Source of the DNA: Steroidobacteraceae bacterium
GTDB taxonomy: Bacteria > Pseudomonadota > Gammaproteobacteria > Steroidobacterales > Steroidobacteraceae
Reading direction: 5' to 3'
Assembly: GCA_017853555.1 (NCBI GenBank)
Contig: JAFMJH010000001.1
Span: 62,001 to 126,000 of the forward strand
Length of the DNA stretch: 64,000 bases
Positions 45,221-54,526 of this stretch are shown one piece after another (the stretch's first letter is position 1; each line of letters starts with the position of its first letter). Position numbers and translations under genes: made by a program. The notes under the pieces were generated by a model. The model did no database searches. It had not been told where the DNA came from and was given only the letters and a program-made list of their open reading frames with translations.

Positions 45221-45310
45221 GCCGAACCTTTTAAAAGAATAATTCTGCTTTTTCTTACTTCCGTTGGGCGACACAATGCGCGCCCGGAAAATGGCAGTCG
45301 GACGATAGTC
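45221..45310 (+). promoter_or_regulatory. AT-rich leader and possible promoter of the TerC gene
   Basis: This 90-bp gap starts with an unusually AT-rich block (45228-45260) holding the palindromes CTTTTAAAAG (45228-45237) and AGAATAATTCT (45236-45246). Downstream, TTGGGC (45264-45269), a 17-nt spacer and GAAAAT (45287-45292) could be a promoter. I looked for the yybP-ykoY manganese riboswitch that often precedes alx/terC genes and did not find its conserved core. Confidence 0.35.
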
Positions 45311-46315
45311 ATGCAAGACGTGTTGCTGATCCCCTTCGCGGATTACTGGTGGGCCTACGGCATATTCGTCGCGGCGGTGCTCGGCATCATCGCCTTCGAC
45401 CTCGGCGCGTTCGGCAAAGCCGGCGCCACGGTCACCTTGCGCCAGGCTGCCATACGCAGCGTGGTATTCGTGTTGCTCGCCCTCGCCTTCGCGCTGGGCC
45501 TCTACCAGTTCTTGCTGCATGAACTACCGCATCGTCCGGAGCTTGTCGGCCTCGCCCACCAGACGCTGGCGCGCGACGCCACGCTCGAGTTTCTGGCCGG
45601 CTACGTCGTCGAATATGCGCTGGCCATCGACAACGTGTTCGTGTTCGTCGCGGTGTTCTCGTATTTCGCCGTGCCGCCGCAATACCAGCAAAAAGTATTG
45701 TTCTACGGGATTCTCGGCGCGCTCTTGTTTCGAGCGCTGTTCATCGCCATCGGTTCGGTGCTGATGCAGTACCACTTCGTGGTGGTGATCTTCGGCGTAT
45801 TCCTGATCGCCACCGGACTCAAGATTCTGTTCCTGCCCGAAAAGCCGATGGATCCGGCCAACAATCCGGTCATCAAACTCGTCCGCCGCATGGTGCCGGT
45901 GACCGCGGACTTTCGCGGCGATGCCTTGTGGACGCGGATCGACGGTCGCCTCTGGGTGACGCCGCTGTTCGTCGCCCTGGTGTTCATCGAGTTCAGCGAC
46001 GTCATTTTCGCGGTGGACTCGGTGCCGGCGATCTTCGCGCTCACCAACGAACCGTTCATCGTATTCACGTCGAACGTGTTCGCGATACTCGGACTGCGAT
46101 CGCTGTTCTTCGTGCTGCAGAGCATGGTGCAGGCGTTCCGCTTCCTGAAGTACGGTCTCGGCGTGATCCTGTTGTTCGTCGGCGCGAAGATGGTGTGGCT
46201 GAACGAAGCTTTCGACGGCAAGTTCCCGATCGCCTGGTCGCTCGCGATCATCGGCGCGATCATCGCGGTGTCGATACTCGCCTCGATCGTGGCGAATCGA
46301 TTCAAGACAGCGTAG
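45311..46315 (+). CDS. TerC/Alx-family membrane protein
   Basis: A 334-residue inner-membrane protein with about nine hydrophobic segments. The family core is LEFLAGYVVEYALAIDNVFVF and later VFIEFSDVIFAVDSVPAIFAL, both with conserved acidic residues within the membrane. TerC/Alx proteins are implicated in metal-ion (notably manganese) handling and tellurite tolerance. The 3' end overlaps the convergent hydrolase gene by 14 bp. Confidence 0.94.
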   Translation: MQDVLLIPFADYWWAYGIFVAAVLGIIAFDLGAFGKAGATVTLRQAAIRSVVFVLLALAFALGLYQFLLHELPHRPELVGLAHQTLARDATLEFLAGYVVEYALAIDNVFVFVAVFSYFAVPPQYQQKVLFYGILGALLFRALFIAIGSVLMQYHFVVVIFGVFLIATGLKILFLPEKPMDPANNPVIKLVRRMVPVTADFRGDALWTRIDGRLWVTPLFVALVFIEFSDVIFAVDSVPAIFALTNEPFIVFTSNVFAILGLRSLFFVLQSMVQAFRFLKYGLGVILLFVGAKMVWLNEAFDGKFPIAWSLAIIGAIIAVSILASIVANRFKTA

Positions 46316-47174
46316 CGAGAAACTCCGCGATCGCGCGTCGCGCTTCCGGTTCATCGAGGGTCGGCGCGTGGCCCCGCGCGGGGACCACGGTGCTGCAGAG
46401 ACCGGGGTGTTGCGCGTGCATGCGCGACAACGTCGCAGCGGCGAGCAGATCGGAAAGCGCGCCGCGCAGACAGAGCATCGGCAGATCGCCGAGCGCGCGG
46501 AACTCGCGCCAGAAATCTTGCGGCCCGCTTGGCGTCTCGACGAGCGCGCGGGCGATGCCGGAATCCATGTCGCGCTCGATGCAGCCCGGCCGGGACTCGC
46601 GATAAATGCGGCGCGCAAAGCGCAGCCAATCGGCGGGCGTGTAATCCGGCATGACCGACTCGTGACCGAGGCGTGCACGTTCGGCCGCCTGCTCCCAGGA
46701 CGACACCTGCACCGGCACGCCGACCGAGGCGCCGATGCGCTGCAAGCCGACCGGATCGAGCTCAGGGCCGATGTCGTTCAAGACCAGTGCCGCAAGCCGT
46801 GCGCGATGTGCCGCACCGAGACACAAGCCGATCAAGCCGCCGAGCGAAGTACCGACGATGATCACTCGGGCAAGCGCGAAGTGATCGAGCAAGGCGATCA
46901 CATCGGCGACGTAACTGTCCATGCGATAGCGACGCCAGTCGGCGTCGCGATCCGAACGACCGCGGCCGCGCAGATCGGGCGTGAAGACGCGCCGCGTTTC
47001 CGCCAGTTGCGGCGCGAGATCTTCGAAGTCGCGGCAATTGCGCGTGAGTCCGGGCAGACACACGACGGGCGCGAGATCGGCGGCCCCGCTCGACGCCGGG
47101 TACTCGCGACAATAGGTGCGCAAACCGTCGCGCAGCACGAGGCCGTGCTCGACGAAGGCGTCAACCGTGCTCAC
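46302..47174 (-). CDS. alpha/beta-hydrolase
   Basis: A 290-residue hydrolase. The order is oxyanion-hole [28 protein letters not shown], the nucleophile elbow [10 protein letters not shown] (about residue 110), and C-terminal [11 protein letters not shown] with the catalytic His. An Asp in LRGALSDLL fits the triad acid. The start is GTG 47174, overlapping the stop of the VOC gene. Substrate unknown. Confidence 0.9.
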   Translation of the reverse strand: MSTVDAFVEHGLVLRDGLRTYCREYPASSGAADLAPVVCLPGLTRNCRDFEDLAPQLAETRRVFTPDLRGRGRSDRDADWRRYRMDSYVADVIALLDHFALARVIIVGTSLGGLIGLCLGAAHRARLAALVLNDIGPELDPVGLQRIGASVGVPVQVSSWEQAAERARLGHESVMPDYTPADWLRFARRIYRESRPGCIERDMDSGIARALVETPSGPQDFWREFRALGDLPMLCLRGALSDLLAAATLSRMHAQHPGLCSTVVPARGHAPTLDEPEARRAIAEFLATLS

Positions 47175-47596
47175 TTTGCGAACAAGCGCGAAGGATCACG
47201 GAACGCTTTGAATTCGAGTGCGTTGCCGGAAGGGTCGTAGAGAAAGAACGTCGCCTGTTCGCCGACCTGGCCGGCGAAGCGCACGTAGGGTTCGATGACG
47301 AAATGCACGCCGCCCGCCCGCAAGCGATCGACGAGCGCGTGCCAGGTCTGCCATTCGAGCACGACGCCGAAATGCGGCACCGGAACGTCGTGTCCGTCGA
47401 CCGCGTTCGTATGTGCAGGCGGCGCGAAAGCCGTCCGAGTCGGATCGACATGGGCGACGAGTTGATGGCCAAAGAAATCGAAGTCGACCCAATCATGGGC
47501 ACTGCGGCCTTCGGCGCAACCGAACAACGTGCCGTAGAAGCGTCGCGCGGCGGCGAGTTCGTGCACGGGAATCGCAAGGTGGAACGGTGCGAGCAT
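47171..47596 (-). CDS. VOC-superfamily protein (glyoxalase-like)
   Basis: A 141-residue protein with one VOC module pair: [23 protein letters not shown] at the start, [11 protein letters not shown] in the middle and [16 protein letters not shown] at the end; the positions of His and Glu fit metal ligands. ATG 47596 is preferred to a TTG four codons earlier. GAGA lies upstream. It begins just downstream of the SDR gene and overlaps the hydrolase start, so these three minus-strand genes are likely co-transcribed. Confidence 0.87.
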   Translation of the reverse strand: MLAPFHLAIPVHELAAARRFYGTLFGCAEGRSAHDWVDFDFFGHQLVAHVDPTRTAFAPPAHTNAVDGHDVPVPHFGVVLEWQTWHALVDRLRAGGVHFVIEPYVRFAGQVGEQATFFLYDPSGNALEFKAFRDPSRLFAK

Positions 47597-47604
47597 GCGT
47601 GATC

Positions 47605-48432
47605 TCAAGTCGAACGTTGCAGGATTTTCGGCAACAGCTTCTGGAATTGCTGCGGCATGGCGCGCTTAAGCCACCAAAGTACGGCGTACTTCGAGGGGTA
47701 CGTGAAATGCGTACGACCGCGCGCAGCGGCCGACAACATCGCTTCGGCCACTTCGTGCGCTTCGATACCCGAATTCTCGACGAGTTTGCGGGCCGACGAG
47801 ATCGTACGCTCCGAACCGCGAGCCGTTTCGATCAAGCGCGTGCGGAAGAAGCCCGGCATCGCGGCGACGACTTGCACGTCGTGCGACGCATACTCCTGCA
47901 TCAGGGTTTCGCTCAAGGCGACCACGGCGGCTTTCGCGGCGTTGTAGATGGACATCTGCGGACCCGTGCAAAAACTCGCTGCGCTCGCGATGTTGATGAT
48001 GAGGCCCCCGCGTCCATTGGCCATGTGGGGGATGACGGCGCGGCAGGCGTTGGCCACGCCATGCACGTTGATGTCGAACACCCACTGCCAATCTTCGGTC
48101 GTGGTGTGGTGAAAAGCCCCGGCCGCGGCGACGCCGGCGCAATGCACCGCGATGTCGATGCCGCCCGCCGTCGCGGCGGCGGCATCGACGATGGCGCGCA
48201 AGGCCGACGCATCGCGCACGTCGCAAGGTGCGGCACCGACTTCGACACCGTCACGCGCCAAACTTTGGGCGACGAGATCCAGGCGCACGGCATCGACGTC
48301 GGTCAAAAACAGACGCCAGCCTTCGCGAGCCAGGATTTCCGCGCAGGCGAGGCCGAGACCACTCGCGGCGCCGGTGATGAACGCACGGCGTCCGGGAAAG
48401 CGCTGCGACAAGTTGAAAGCGGATCGGGTCAT
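47605..48432 (-). CDS. short-chain dehydrogenase/reductase
   Basis: A 275-residue SDR with cofactor loop [11 protein letters not shown], acidic LTDVDA after strand 2 (NAD preference), HCAGVA, and active-site Ser plus YNAAK (Tyr and Lys). After about residue 190 the sequence has the [14 protein letters not shown] and [13 protein letters not shown] features of the group of SDRs acting on acyl or steroid-like alcohols. Substrate unknown. Confidence 0.91.
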   Translation of the reverse strand: MTRSAFNLSQRFPGRRAFITGAASGLGLACAEILAREGWRLFLTDVDAVRLDLVAQSLARDGVEVGAAPCDVRDASALRAIVDAAAATAGGIDIAVHCAGVAAAGAFHHTTTEDWQWVFDINVHGVANACRAVIPHMANGRGGLIINIASAASFCTGPQMSIYNAAKAAVVALSETLMQEYASHDVQVVAAMPGFFRTRLIETARGSERTISSARKLVENSGIEAHEVAEAMLSAAARGRTHFTYPSKYAVLWWLKRAMPQQFQKLLPKILQRST

Positions 48433-48446
48433 GCGTGAATGCTAAC

Positions 48447-48599
48447 CTACATCGAGCGGGGACGTTTCGCGCGTCGGCAGGCGTCGCTGCAATATTTCAC
48501 GGTGTCCCAGTTTTTGGCCCATTTTTTGCGCCACGTGAACGGCCGGCCGCAATGCGCGCAAGGACGACTCGGCAGATCGGATTTGGCCACGCCGCGCAC
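48447..48599 (-). CDS. DUF2256 small zinc-finger-like protein
   Basis: A 50-residue protein, too short for ordinary ORF cut-offs. It carries the DUF2256 pattern: PCAHCGRPFTWRKKWAKNW followed by VKYCSDACRRAKR, so two C-x2/3-C pairs that probably bind zinc. GTG 48599 is chosen because GGAGG lies 8 nt upstream, within the end of the photolyase gene. In other bacteria this family commonly travels with Fe-S photolyase or cryptochrome genes. Function unknown. Confidence 0.88.
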   Translation of the reverse strand: MRGVAKSDLPSRPCAHCGRPFTWRKKWAKNWDTVKYCSDACRRAKRPRSM

Positions 48600-48602
48600 G
48601 GC

Positions 48603-50168
48603 TCAAACCTCCGAATTCGCCAGCTTCGCGCGCAGCTCGGCGGCGGCACCTACGATCGCTGCGCGTGCCTCCGGGGCGTAGCGCGCGGCGTTGCGCAGCT
48701 GCAGACTCATGCGCGGGTTGCCCGCCAGCGCACGCTCGTGTCGGAACAGATAATCCCAATACAAGGTGGTGTACGGGCAGGCGCGCGGGCCAGTGGCAGT
48801 CCCCGGATCGAAGCGACACCGTGAACAATGATCGCTCATGCGATTGATGTAGCGACCGGTGGCCACGTACGGCTTCGAGGCCATGACGCCGCCGTCGGCG
48901 TACTGCGACATACCGAGCGTATTGGGCAACTCGACCCATTCGACGGCGTCCACGTAGACCGCGAGATACCACTCGTGCACGCGCTTCGGCTCGACGCCGA
49001 GCAGCAACGTGAAGAGCCCCGTCACCATCAGACGCTGGATGTGGTGCGCATAGCCGTAGCGCAAGGTTTGCGCGATGACCTCGCGCAAACAGGCATATTC
49101 GGTCTCGCCCGTCCAGAAAAAATCGGGCAATGACGCGTGCGCGTGCATCGCATTGCGCTCGAGATACTCGGGCATGCAGCGCCAATAAATGCCGCGCACA
49201 TATTCACGCCAACCGAGAATCTGGCGTATGAAACCTTCGACCGCAGCAAGCGGCGCGCGACCGGCGCGATATGCCGCTTCGGCGGCGGCAATCACCTCGC
49301 GCGGATCGAGCAGTTTCAGATTTAAGGCAGCGGAGAGTCGCGAATGGAACAACCAGGTTTCCCCGCCCCACATCGCATCCTGATGATCGCCGAACGACGA
49401 CAAACGATGGCCGATGAAATCGTCGAGTGCCGCGAGTGCCGCGGCTCGCGAGACCGGCCAGTCGAAGTCCTCGAGTCGGCCGACGTGGGTTGCGCCGTGG
49501 CGCTGCTGCACGTCGTCCAAGGTTTCGCGCGTGATCGCGTCGGGCGCAAACGCGAGCGGCGGCGGGATCGAACCCGGCGCGGGCCCGGTGCGACCAAAAC
49601 TTTTGCGATTTTCGGCGTCGAAGTTCCATTGTCCGCCCTCGGGCTCGCCGTTACCGTCGAGCAAGATCCGATGTCGCTGACGCAATTCGCGATAGAAAAA
49701 CTCGAGACGCAATTGCTTGCGGCCACGGGCATGACGCTCGAATTCTTCGTGCGTGCAGAGAAAGTGCCGATCGGGCAGCTCCGTGAATTCGACCTGCGCG
49801 GCACGCAGCGTCGCACGCAGTTGTTCGCGGACGCCCCACTCACCCGGCTCGACGTAGCACACGCGGCGCGGCTCGAGCCTTTTCAAATCACCGGCCAGAG
49901 ACTCGCTCACGGACGCGCCCGAGGTGTATTCGACGCGCAGGCCTTCGGCCAGGAGTTGGTCGCGAAAGTGCCGCATCGCGGCGAGAAACATCGCGATCCG
50001 CGGCAATGACGAGGGCACGCGCGTCGCTTCCTGCTGCGCTTCGATCATCCACACCACGTCGCGCGCCGGATCGAGGTCGTCGAACAGCGCGGAGTCCCGG
50101 TTCAGCTGATCACCGAGCACGATCAACAGTCGTGCGACTTCGCGAATCGGCTTTTTGGTGGTCGCCAT
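48603..50168 (-). CDS. Fe-S bacterial cryptochrome/photolyase (PhrB-like, possible (6-4) photolyase)
   Basis: A 521-residue flavoprotein of the FeS-BCP class. The N-terminal alpha/beta domain begins LLIVLGDQLNRDSALFDDL. FAD-domain segments include ILGWREYVRGIYWRCMPEYL and WYLAVYVDAVEWVELPNTLGMSQYADGG. Four Cys fit the [4Fe-4S] site: one in WRCMPE and three in HCSRCRFDPGTATGPRAC. Agrobacterium PhrB of this class repairs (6-4) photoproducts. ATG 50168 is chosen; the longer frame is not conserved in character. Confidence 0.92.
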   Translation of the reverse strand: MATTKKPIREVARLLIVLGDQLNRDSALFDDLDPARDVVWMIEAQQEATRVPSSLPRIAMFLAAMRHFRDQLLAEGLRVEYTSGASVSESLAGDLKRLEPRRVCYVEPGEWGVREQLRATLRAAQVEFTELPDRHFLCTHEEFERHARGRKQLRLEFFYRELRQRHRILLDGNGEPEGGQWNFDAENRKSFGRTGPAPGSIPPPLAFAPDAITRETLDDVQQRHGATHVGRLEDFDWPVSRAAALAALDDFIGHRLSSFGDHQDAMWGGETWLFHSRLSAALNLKLLDPREVIAAAEAAYRAGRAPLAAVEGFIRQILGWREYVRGIYWRCMPEYLERNAMHAHASLPDFFWTGETEYACLREVIAQTLRYGYAHHIQRLMVTGLFTLLLGVEPKRVHEWYLAVYVDAVEWVELPNTLGMSQYADGGVMASKPYVATGRYINRMSDHCSRCRFDPGTATGPRACPYTTLYWDYLFRHERALAGNPRMSLQLRNAARYAPEARAAIVGAAAELRAKLANSEV

Positions 50169-50248
50169 CCGCACATCATAGAGTCCGACCCCGGGAACGT
50201 CGCCTCTCTGGCATAAATACACCCCGATGACCGATAATCGACACGAAC

Positions 50249-50255
50249 AAGGAGG
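50249..50255 (+). promoter_or_regulatory. strong Shine-Dalgarno of cytochrome b561 gene
   Basis: AAGGAGG lies 4 nt before ATG 50260 and rules out the in-frame ATG at 50227. It is the best ribosome-binding site in the window, in contrast to the many starts without one. Confidence 0.75.
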
Positions 50256-50259
50256 TTGC

Positions 50260-50811
50260 ATGTCAGGCCAAGCGCGTTATTCCAATCTTTCCATCACCTT
50301 GCACTGGCTGATGCTCGTGCTGCTCGTGGCTGTCTACTGCCTGATGGAATTTCGCGGCTATTTTCCGCGCGGCAGCGAAGAACGGGACGCGATGAAACAT
50401 TGGCATTACATGCTGGGGCTGTCGGTATTCGTCCTCGTCTGGATCCGCATCGCCGCACGCGCCATCGGTGGCGTGCCGCCGATCACGCCGTCGCCGTCAC
50501 GTCGGCAGCAACTCGCCGCCAAAGCGGTCCATGTCGGCATGTACGCACTGATGATCGGCATGCCGATCGGCGGCTGGATCATCCTGAGTGCGGAGAGCAA
50601 GCCGGTGCCGTTTTTCGGTCTGACGTTGCCGCCGTTGGTCGGGCCGAACGAAGAGCTCGCTCACCTCGTCGAAGAAATCCACGAGGCGGCGAGCAAAGTC
50701 GGCTACGTGCTGCTCGCGGTACACGCCGCCGCCGCGCTCTATCACCACCACTTCATGCGTGACGACACGGTGCGGCGCATGATGCCGGGTGGTCGCGAGA
50801 ACAATTCGTGA
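50260..50811 (+). CDS. cytochrome b561
   Basis: A 183-residue di-haem b inner-membrane protein with four hydrophobic helices. Haem-ligand His residues are in [18 protein letters not shown] and later [16 protein letters not shown]. Family members move electrons from quinol or ascorbate-like donors, or oxidise superoxide. It is one nucleotide from the YqhA-type gene, so the two form a transcript. Confidence 0.93.
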   Translation: MSGQARYSNLSITLHWLMLVLLVAVYCLMEFRGYFPRGSEERDAMKHWHYMLGLSVFVLVWIRIAARAIGGVPPITPSPSRRQQLAAKAVHVGMYALMIGMPIGGWIILSAESKPVPFFGLTLPPLVGPNEELAHLVEEIHEAASKVGYVLLAVHAAAALYHHHFMRDDTVRRMMPGGRENNS

Positions 50812-50813
50812 TG

Positions 50814-51323
50814 ATGGAGCGCATCGTCGAAAAGCTGTTGTACTCCAGCCGCTGGTTGCTGGCGCCACTCTATCTCGGCCTGTCTTTGGCACTGATCGCG
50901 CTCGGCATCAAGTTCTTCCAGGAGGCGTTTCACGTCTTCCAGGTACTGCTTGAGCTGCCCGAAGACAAGCTCGTGCTCGTCGTGCTGTCACTGATCGACA
51001 TCGCGCTGGTGAGCAGCCTGATCGTGATGGTGATGTTGTCGGGCTACGAGAACTTCGTCTCGCGCCTCGACATCGCAGCCGAAGAAGCCGACAAACTCGG
51101 CTGGTTGGGCAAACTCGACGCCGGCACCCTGAAGTTGAAGGTGGCGGCTTCCATCGTCGCGATCTCGTCCATCCACCTGCTCAAGGTGTTCATGGATGCC
51201 GACACCGTGCCGAACGACAAAATCCTTTGGTACGTCGTGTTGCACCTGACGTTCGTGATTTCAGCAGTGCTGATGGCGGTGCTGGACCGCATCGCCTTCT
51301 CGGGCCATCGCGGCGGACATTGA
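50814..51323 (+). CDS. yqhA: YqhA/UPF0114-family inner-membrane protein
   Basis: A 169-residue protein that aligns from its first residue with E. coli Yqh[21 protein letters not shown], then [24 protein letters not shown] and a C-terminal hydrophobic pair. It has about four membrane segments. The function is not established. ATG 50814 is preferred over 50811 and GTG 50808 on the family start. It is adjacent to cytochrome b561, an arrangement seen in other bacteria as far as I recall. Confidence 0.9.
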   Translation: MERIVEKLLYSSRWLLAPLYLGLSLALIALGIKFFQEAFHVFQVLLELPEDKLVLVVLSLIDIALVSSLIVMVMLSGYENFVSRLDIAAEEADKLGWLGKLDAGTLKLKVAASIVAISSIHLLKVFMDADTVPNDKILWYVVLHLTFVISAVLMAVLDRIAFSGHRGGH

Positions 51324-51340
51324 ATGCCGCGCGTGCGCGC

Positions 51341-52102
51341 TCAGCGCGCTGCGTATTCGACCAGCACGTAACGCAATTTGCGGGCGGGTATTTCGGATTT
51401 GACGACCACCCGGTCAGGCCCCGTGACCCAAATGTCGTTCATGCCCGCCAGACGATAACGCGTCGTGCTGAAGCGCCCGGCGGGCACTTCGACGGTTTCT
51501 TCGCCGAGTCGCTCGATCGACAAGGGGACGATGCTGCCCTGCACCGACTTCGTGACGTCGGGGCCCGCTTCGAGGCTGAAGAGCGACAGCTGCTGCACGC
51601 CGCCCTGCTCCGCCAAATAATTGGCCGTGTGCCAACCGTCGCCCGCCACGGGATGTGCGCCAAAAGAAAACCGCGCCGGCAGCGTCACCGCTTGCGAACG
51701 TCGTCCGGCGGGACCCTCCGCCTCGCCGCGCATCACGGCGCCGTCGCGCCGGAAGAATGCCGAACCTTTGTAGCGCCCTTCGTTCCAGTAGCTGACGTAC
51801 GCCTCGATCGGCTGGAACTGCGGATCGACTTGCTGCACGACGGTGAACTGCGCATTTTTGGCAGCCAGATCGTGCCAGACGATCAGCGTGCGCGACTCGT
51901 CGGGGCGGACCAGGATTTGAAACTGCTCGCTGCCCCGAACTTCGCGACCGTCCAACGACTCGTATCGATATTGACCCGACGCGCGACGCGCGATCGAGGC
52001 ATTTGCGAGTACCGGTGACGCGAGCTCGGCCGCCTGCGCCGCATGCGGCAAAAGACCCCAGCTCGACATCGACACGATGAGGATGGCGAATAACAGTGTC
52101 AT
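51341..52102 (-). CDS. DUF3108-like exported protein
   Basis: A 253-residue exported protein with a signal peptide ending LLPHAAQA (about residue 25). The rest is predicted beta-rich (QYRYESLDGREVRGSEQF, FSFGAHPVAGDGW, IWVTGPDRVVVKSE), resembling the DUF3108 family, whose function is unknown. ATG overlaps the DoxX stop, making it the last gene of the gor-lipoprotein-doxX transcript. Confidence 0.72.
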   Translation of the reverse strand: MTLLFAILIVSMSSWGLLPHAAQAAELASPVLANASIARRASGQYRYESLDGREVRGSEQFQILVRPDESRTLIVWHDLAAKNAQFTVVQQVDPQFQPIEAYVSYWNEGRYKGSAFFRRDGAVMRGEAEGPAGRRSQAVTLPARFSFGAHPVAGDGWHTANYLAEQGGVQQLSLFSLEAGPDVTKSVQGSIVPLSIERLGEETVEVPAGRFSTTRYRLAGMNDIWVTGPDRVVVKSEIPARKLRYVLVEYAAR

Positions 52103-52569
52103 GCGAACCACCAGGAATGTGGCCAACGGGCGTGCAATCGTCGATCCAGTCCGAACCAATGCCCCGTCGGCCAGAGGACCAGCGGCAGGAACATCAAGCC
52201 CAACACGATCAACGAGGCATCGTAGTACCCGCCGATCGCGAACGCGAACATCATCGCCATCGCGCCGAGTGCCGCGCCCCGGGTGACGCAACCGAAGAGC
52301 AATCCCAAAGCGATGGCCGTTTCGCCGAGGCATACCATTGCAGCCAACACCTCGTAGTGCGGCAGCCCGATGCGTTCGATGAACCAGGCGCCGAAGGATT
52401 CCGGGTCGATCTCGGCAAGACGCTCGGTGAAAATATGCCGCAACCGGTCGCTGAACAAATATTGTTGCACCCACTTGTTCGCGGCGGCACCGGCGAAAAA
52501 CAGCGCCATCAAATAGCGCAAGCCCAGCAGCGCGATGCGCCCGGCGCGTCCCGTGCGAGCGCCGATCAT
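52099..52569 (-). CDS. DoxX-family membrane protein
   Basis: A 156-residue protein with four hydrophobic segments: LGLRYLMALFFAGAAANKW at the start, then CLGETAIALGLLFG and further helices. DoxX-type proteins are linked to thiol redox or quinone metabolism. ATG 52569 overlaps the lipoprotein stop (ATGA) and its own stop overlaps the DUF3108 gene start. Confidence 0.82.
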   Translation of the reverse strand: MIGARTGRAGRIALLGLRYLMALFFAGAAANKWVQQYLFSDRLRHIFTERLAEIDPESFGAWFIERIGLPHYEVLAAMVCLGETAIALGLLFGCVTRGAALGAMAMMFAFAIGGYYDASLIVLGLMFLPLVLWPTGHWFGLDRRLHARWPHSWWFA

Positions 52570-53084
52570 GGTGCCCCCGTCGGCAATGGACGACCGAGCC
52601 AGCGACGCACCAAGGCATAGCCCTCGCGACGCGGCATTTGCACGCAGGTTCCGCGCGGCTCGCCATTCGTCGCGCGCCACGTACCGTCGCGCAGATCGAT
52701 CGTGGTGTCGTCGACGCTCAAGCGACCGGCGACCAGATCGAGTTGCGCCGCACGCTCGAGATCGATGCGAGTGCGTACGTCACCGCGCTCCAGATAGAGC
52801 GTGACCGGACGCGCGTCGGTGGTCTTGCGACGGATCCATTGCACGAGATAGTCCCAGATAGTCGCCACCTGCGCCCAAAAACTCTTCTCGCGCAAACGAT
52901 AGACCCGCGACTCGGCAGGCTTGCCCGGGTCTTCGCAACGCAGGAATTCGTCGCAGGTGGTACACAAAATATTGATGCGAATGACCAGCGACTCCGGCGG
53001 CACAGGCTGCGGTGCGCGCCCGCAGGCCGACAGGGCGAGCAGCACGAGAACGGTGAAACTGCGACGCAAAGACAGGCGCAACAT
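52566..53084 (-). CDS. cysteine-bearing lipoprotein in glutathione reductase operon
   Basis: A 172-residue predicted lipoprotein; the lipobox LLALSAC lipidates Cys21. The mature part starts with a Cys cluster, ILCTTCDEFLRCED (Cys41, Cys44, Cys50), then an amphipathic segment and a beta-rich C-terminus ending near CVQMPRREGY. I recognise no named family. It begins 3 nt after gor and overlaps doxX, so a thiol or redox role is plausible but inferred from context. Confidence 0.78.
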   Translation of the reverse strand: MLRLSLRRSFTVLVLLALSACGRAPQPVPPESLVIRINILCTTCDEFLRCEDPGKPAESRVYRLREKSFWAQVATIWDYLVQWIRRKTTDARPVTLYLERGDVRTRIDLERAAQLDLVAGRLSVDDTTIDLRDGTWRATNGEPRGTCVQMPRREGYALVRRWLGRPLPTGAP

Positions 53085-53087
53085 CGG

Positions 53088-54443
53088 CTAACGCATCGTC
53101 ACGAATTCTTCGGCACTGGTCGGATGGATCGCGACGGTGTCGTCGAAGTCGCGCTTGGTCGCGCCCATCTTCACGGCGACCGCGAAGCCCTGCAGCATTT
53201 CATCGGCGCCTGCGCCGATGACGTGACAGCCGACCACCCGCTGCTCGGGGTCGACGGTCACCAGTTTCATTTCGGCGCGGGGTTTGCGCGGGGTCATGGC
53301 GTGATACATCGGCACGAATCCAGAGGTGAATACTTTGACGCGTTCGGCGCCGTAACGCTCGACGGCCTCGGCTTCGCTCAGACCCACGGTACCGATCGGC
53401 GGGTGCGAGAACACCACGGTCGGAATGTTCGAATAGTCGAGATGACGGTCGGCCATGCCGCCCCAGATACGATCGGCAAGGCGTCGTCCGGCCGCAATGG
53501 CCACCGGTGTCAGTTGCGCCTGCCCGGTCACGTCGCCGATGGCGTACACGCCCGGCACGCTGGTTTGTTGGTATCGGTCGACGGCGATGCAGCCGCGATC
53601 ATCGAGACGCACGCCGGCGCGTGCAAGCCCGAGATCGTCCACCAAAGGTTCGCGCCCGATCGCCCAGATCAGCGCGTCGAACGGTCCGAGCACGCGACCA
53701 TCGTCGCTCGACAGCCGCAAGCTGCCGTCGGCGTCGCGATGCAGTGCGCGCGGCACGGCGTGCAGCGCGAATTCGACGCCGTCGTCGCGCATGATTTTCG
53801 AGAGCGTCTCGCCCAACATCGCTTCGAAATGACGCAATACGCGGTCGTGCCGCAGTACGACCGTGGTCGCACTGCCGAGTGCGGCAAATATGCCGGCGAT
53901 CTCGACCGCGATGTAGCCGCTGCCGACGATCGCCACGCGTTCGGGTCGGTGATCGAGTTCAAAGAAACCGTCGGAAGTGAGCCCGAGTTCGGCGCCGGGG
54001 ATCGGCGGCAGCAACGGCCGTCCGCCGGTGGCGATCACGACGTGCTCGGCCTCCAGCGTTTCACCGTTGACGCGCACCGTGTGCGCACCCGCGAACTCGG
54101 CATGGCCGCGCACGAGGGTGATTTTTTTGTTGGCGAGATTGCGCTCGTAGATGCCGTTCAAACGCGTGACGTAGGCATCGCGTCGTTCGCGCAACATCGC
54201 CCAGTCGTGCCCGCGCAACGCGACGTCGAAACCGTAATGCTCTGCATCGTGGGCCGCGTGCGCGATCTGCGCCGCGTTCCACATCACCTTTTTCGGTACG
54301 CAGCCGACGTTGACGCAGGTGCCGCCGAGGCGCGCCGATTCGATCAGAGCGACCCGTGCGCCGTACTCGGCGGCGCGCTGCGCGCAGGCGAGCCCGCCAC
54401 TGCCGCCACCGATCACGAGCAAATCGAAATCACCGCCTGCCAT
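53088..54443 (-). CDS. gor: glutathione-disulfide reductase
   Basis: A 451-residue FAD flavoprotein reducing glutathione disulfide with NADPH. FAD motif [15 protein letters not shown], redox-active disulfide [13 protein letters not shown] (about residue 42), NADPH motif [13 protein letters not shown] followed by [11 protein letters not shown] (basic residues for NADPH), and C-terminal HPTSAEE with the active-site His are all present. ATG 54443 is chosen because GAGG sits 6 nt upstream. Confidence 0.95.
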   Translation of the reverse strand: MAGGDFDLLVIGGGSGGLACAQRAAEYGARVALIESARLGGTCVNVGCVPKKVMWNAAQIAHAAHDAEHYGFDVALRGHDWAMLRERRDAYVTRLNGIYERNLANKKITLVRGHAEFAGAHTVRVNGETLEAEHVVIATGGRPLLPPIPGAELGLTSDGFFELDHRPERVAIVGSGYIAVEIAGIFAALGSATTVVLRHDRVLRHFEAMLGETLSKIMRDDGVEFALHAVPRALHRDADGSLRLSSDDGRVLGPFDALIWAIGREPLVDDLGLARAGVRLDDRGCIAVDRYQQTSVPGVYAIGDVTGQAQLTPVAIAAGRRLADRIWGGMADRHLDYSNIPTVVFSHPPIGTVGLSEAEAVERYGAERVKVFTSGFVPMYHAMTPRKPRAEMKLVTVDPEQRVVGCHVIGAGADEMLQGFAVAVKMGATKRDFDDTVAIHPTSAEEFVTMR

Positions 54444-54526
54444 AGCCACCTCGGAGCACCGAATACCCGCGAATTGTTGCACGATGTGCGGCGTCACGGC
54501 GCATCTTGCAGTACCCTTGCTGCGCC

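Noticed and set aside
45221-45310. yybP-ykoY manganese riboswitch before terC
   Set aside because: The conserved core of that motif is not present and the gap is short.
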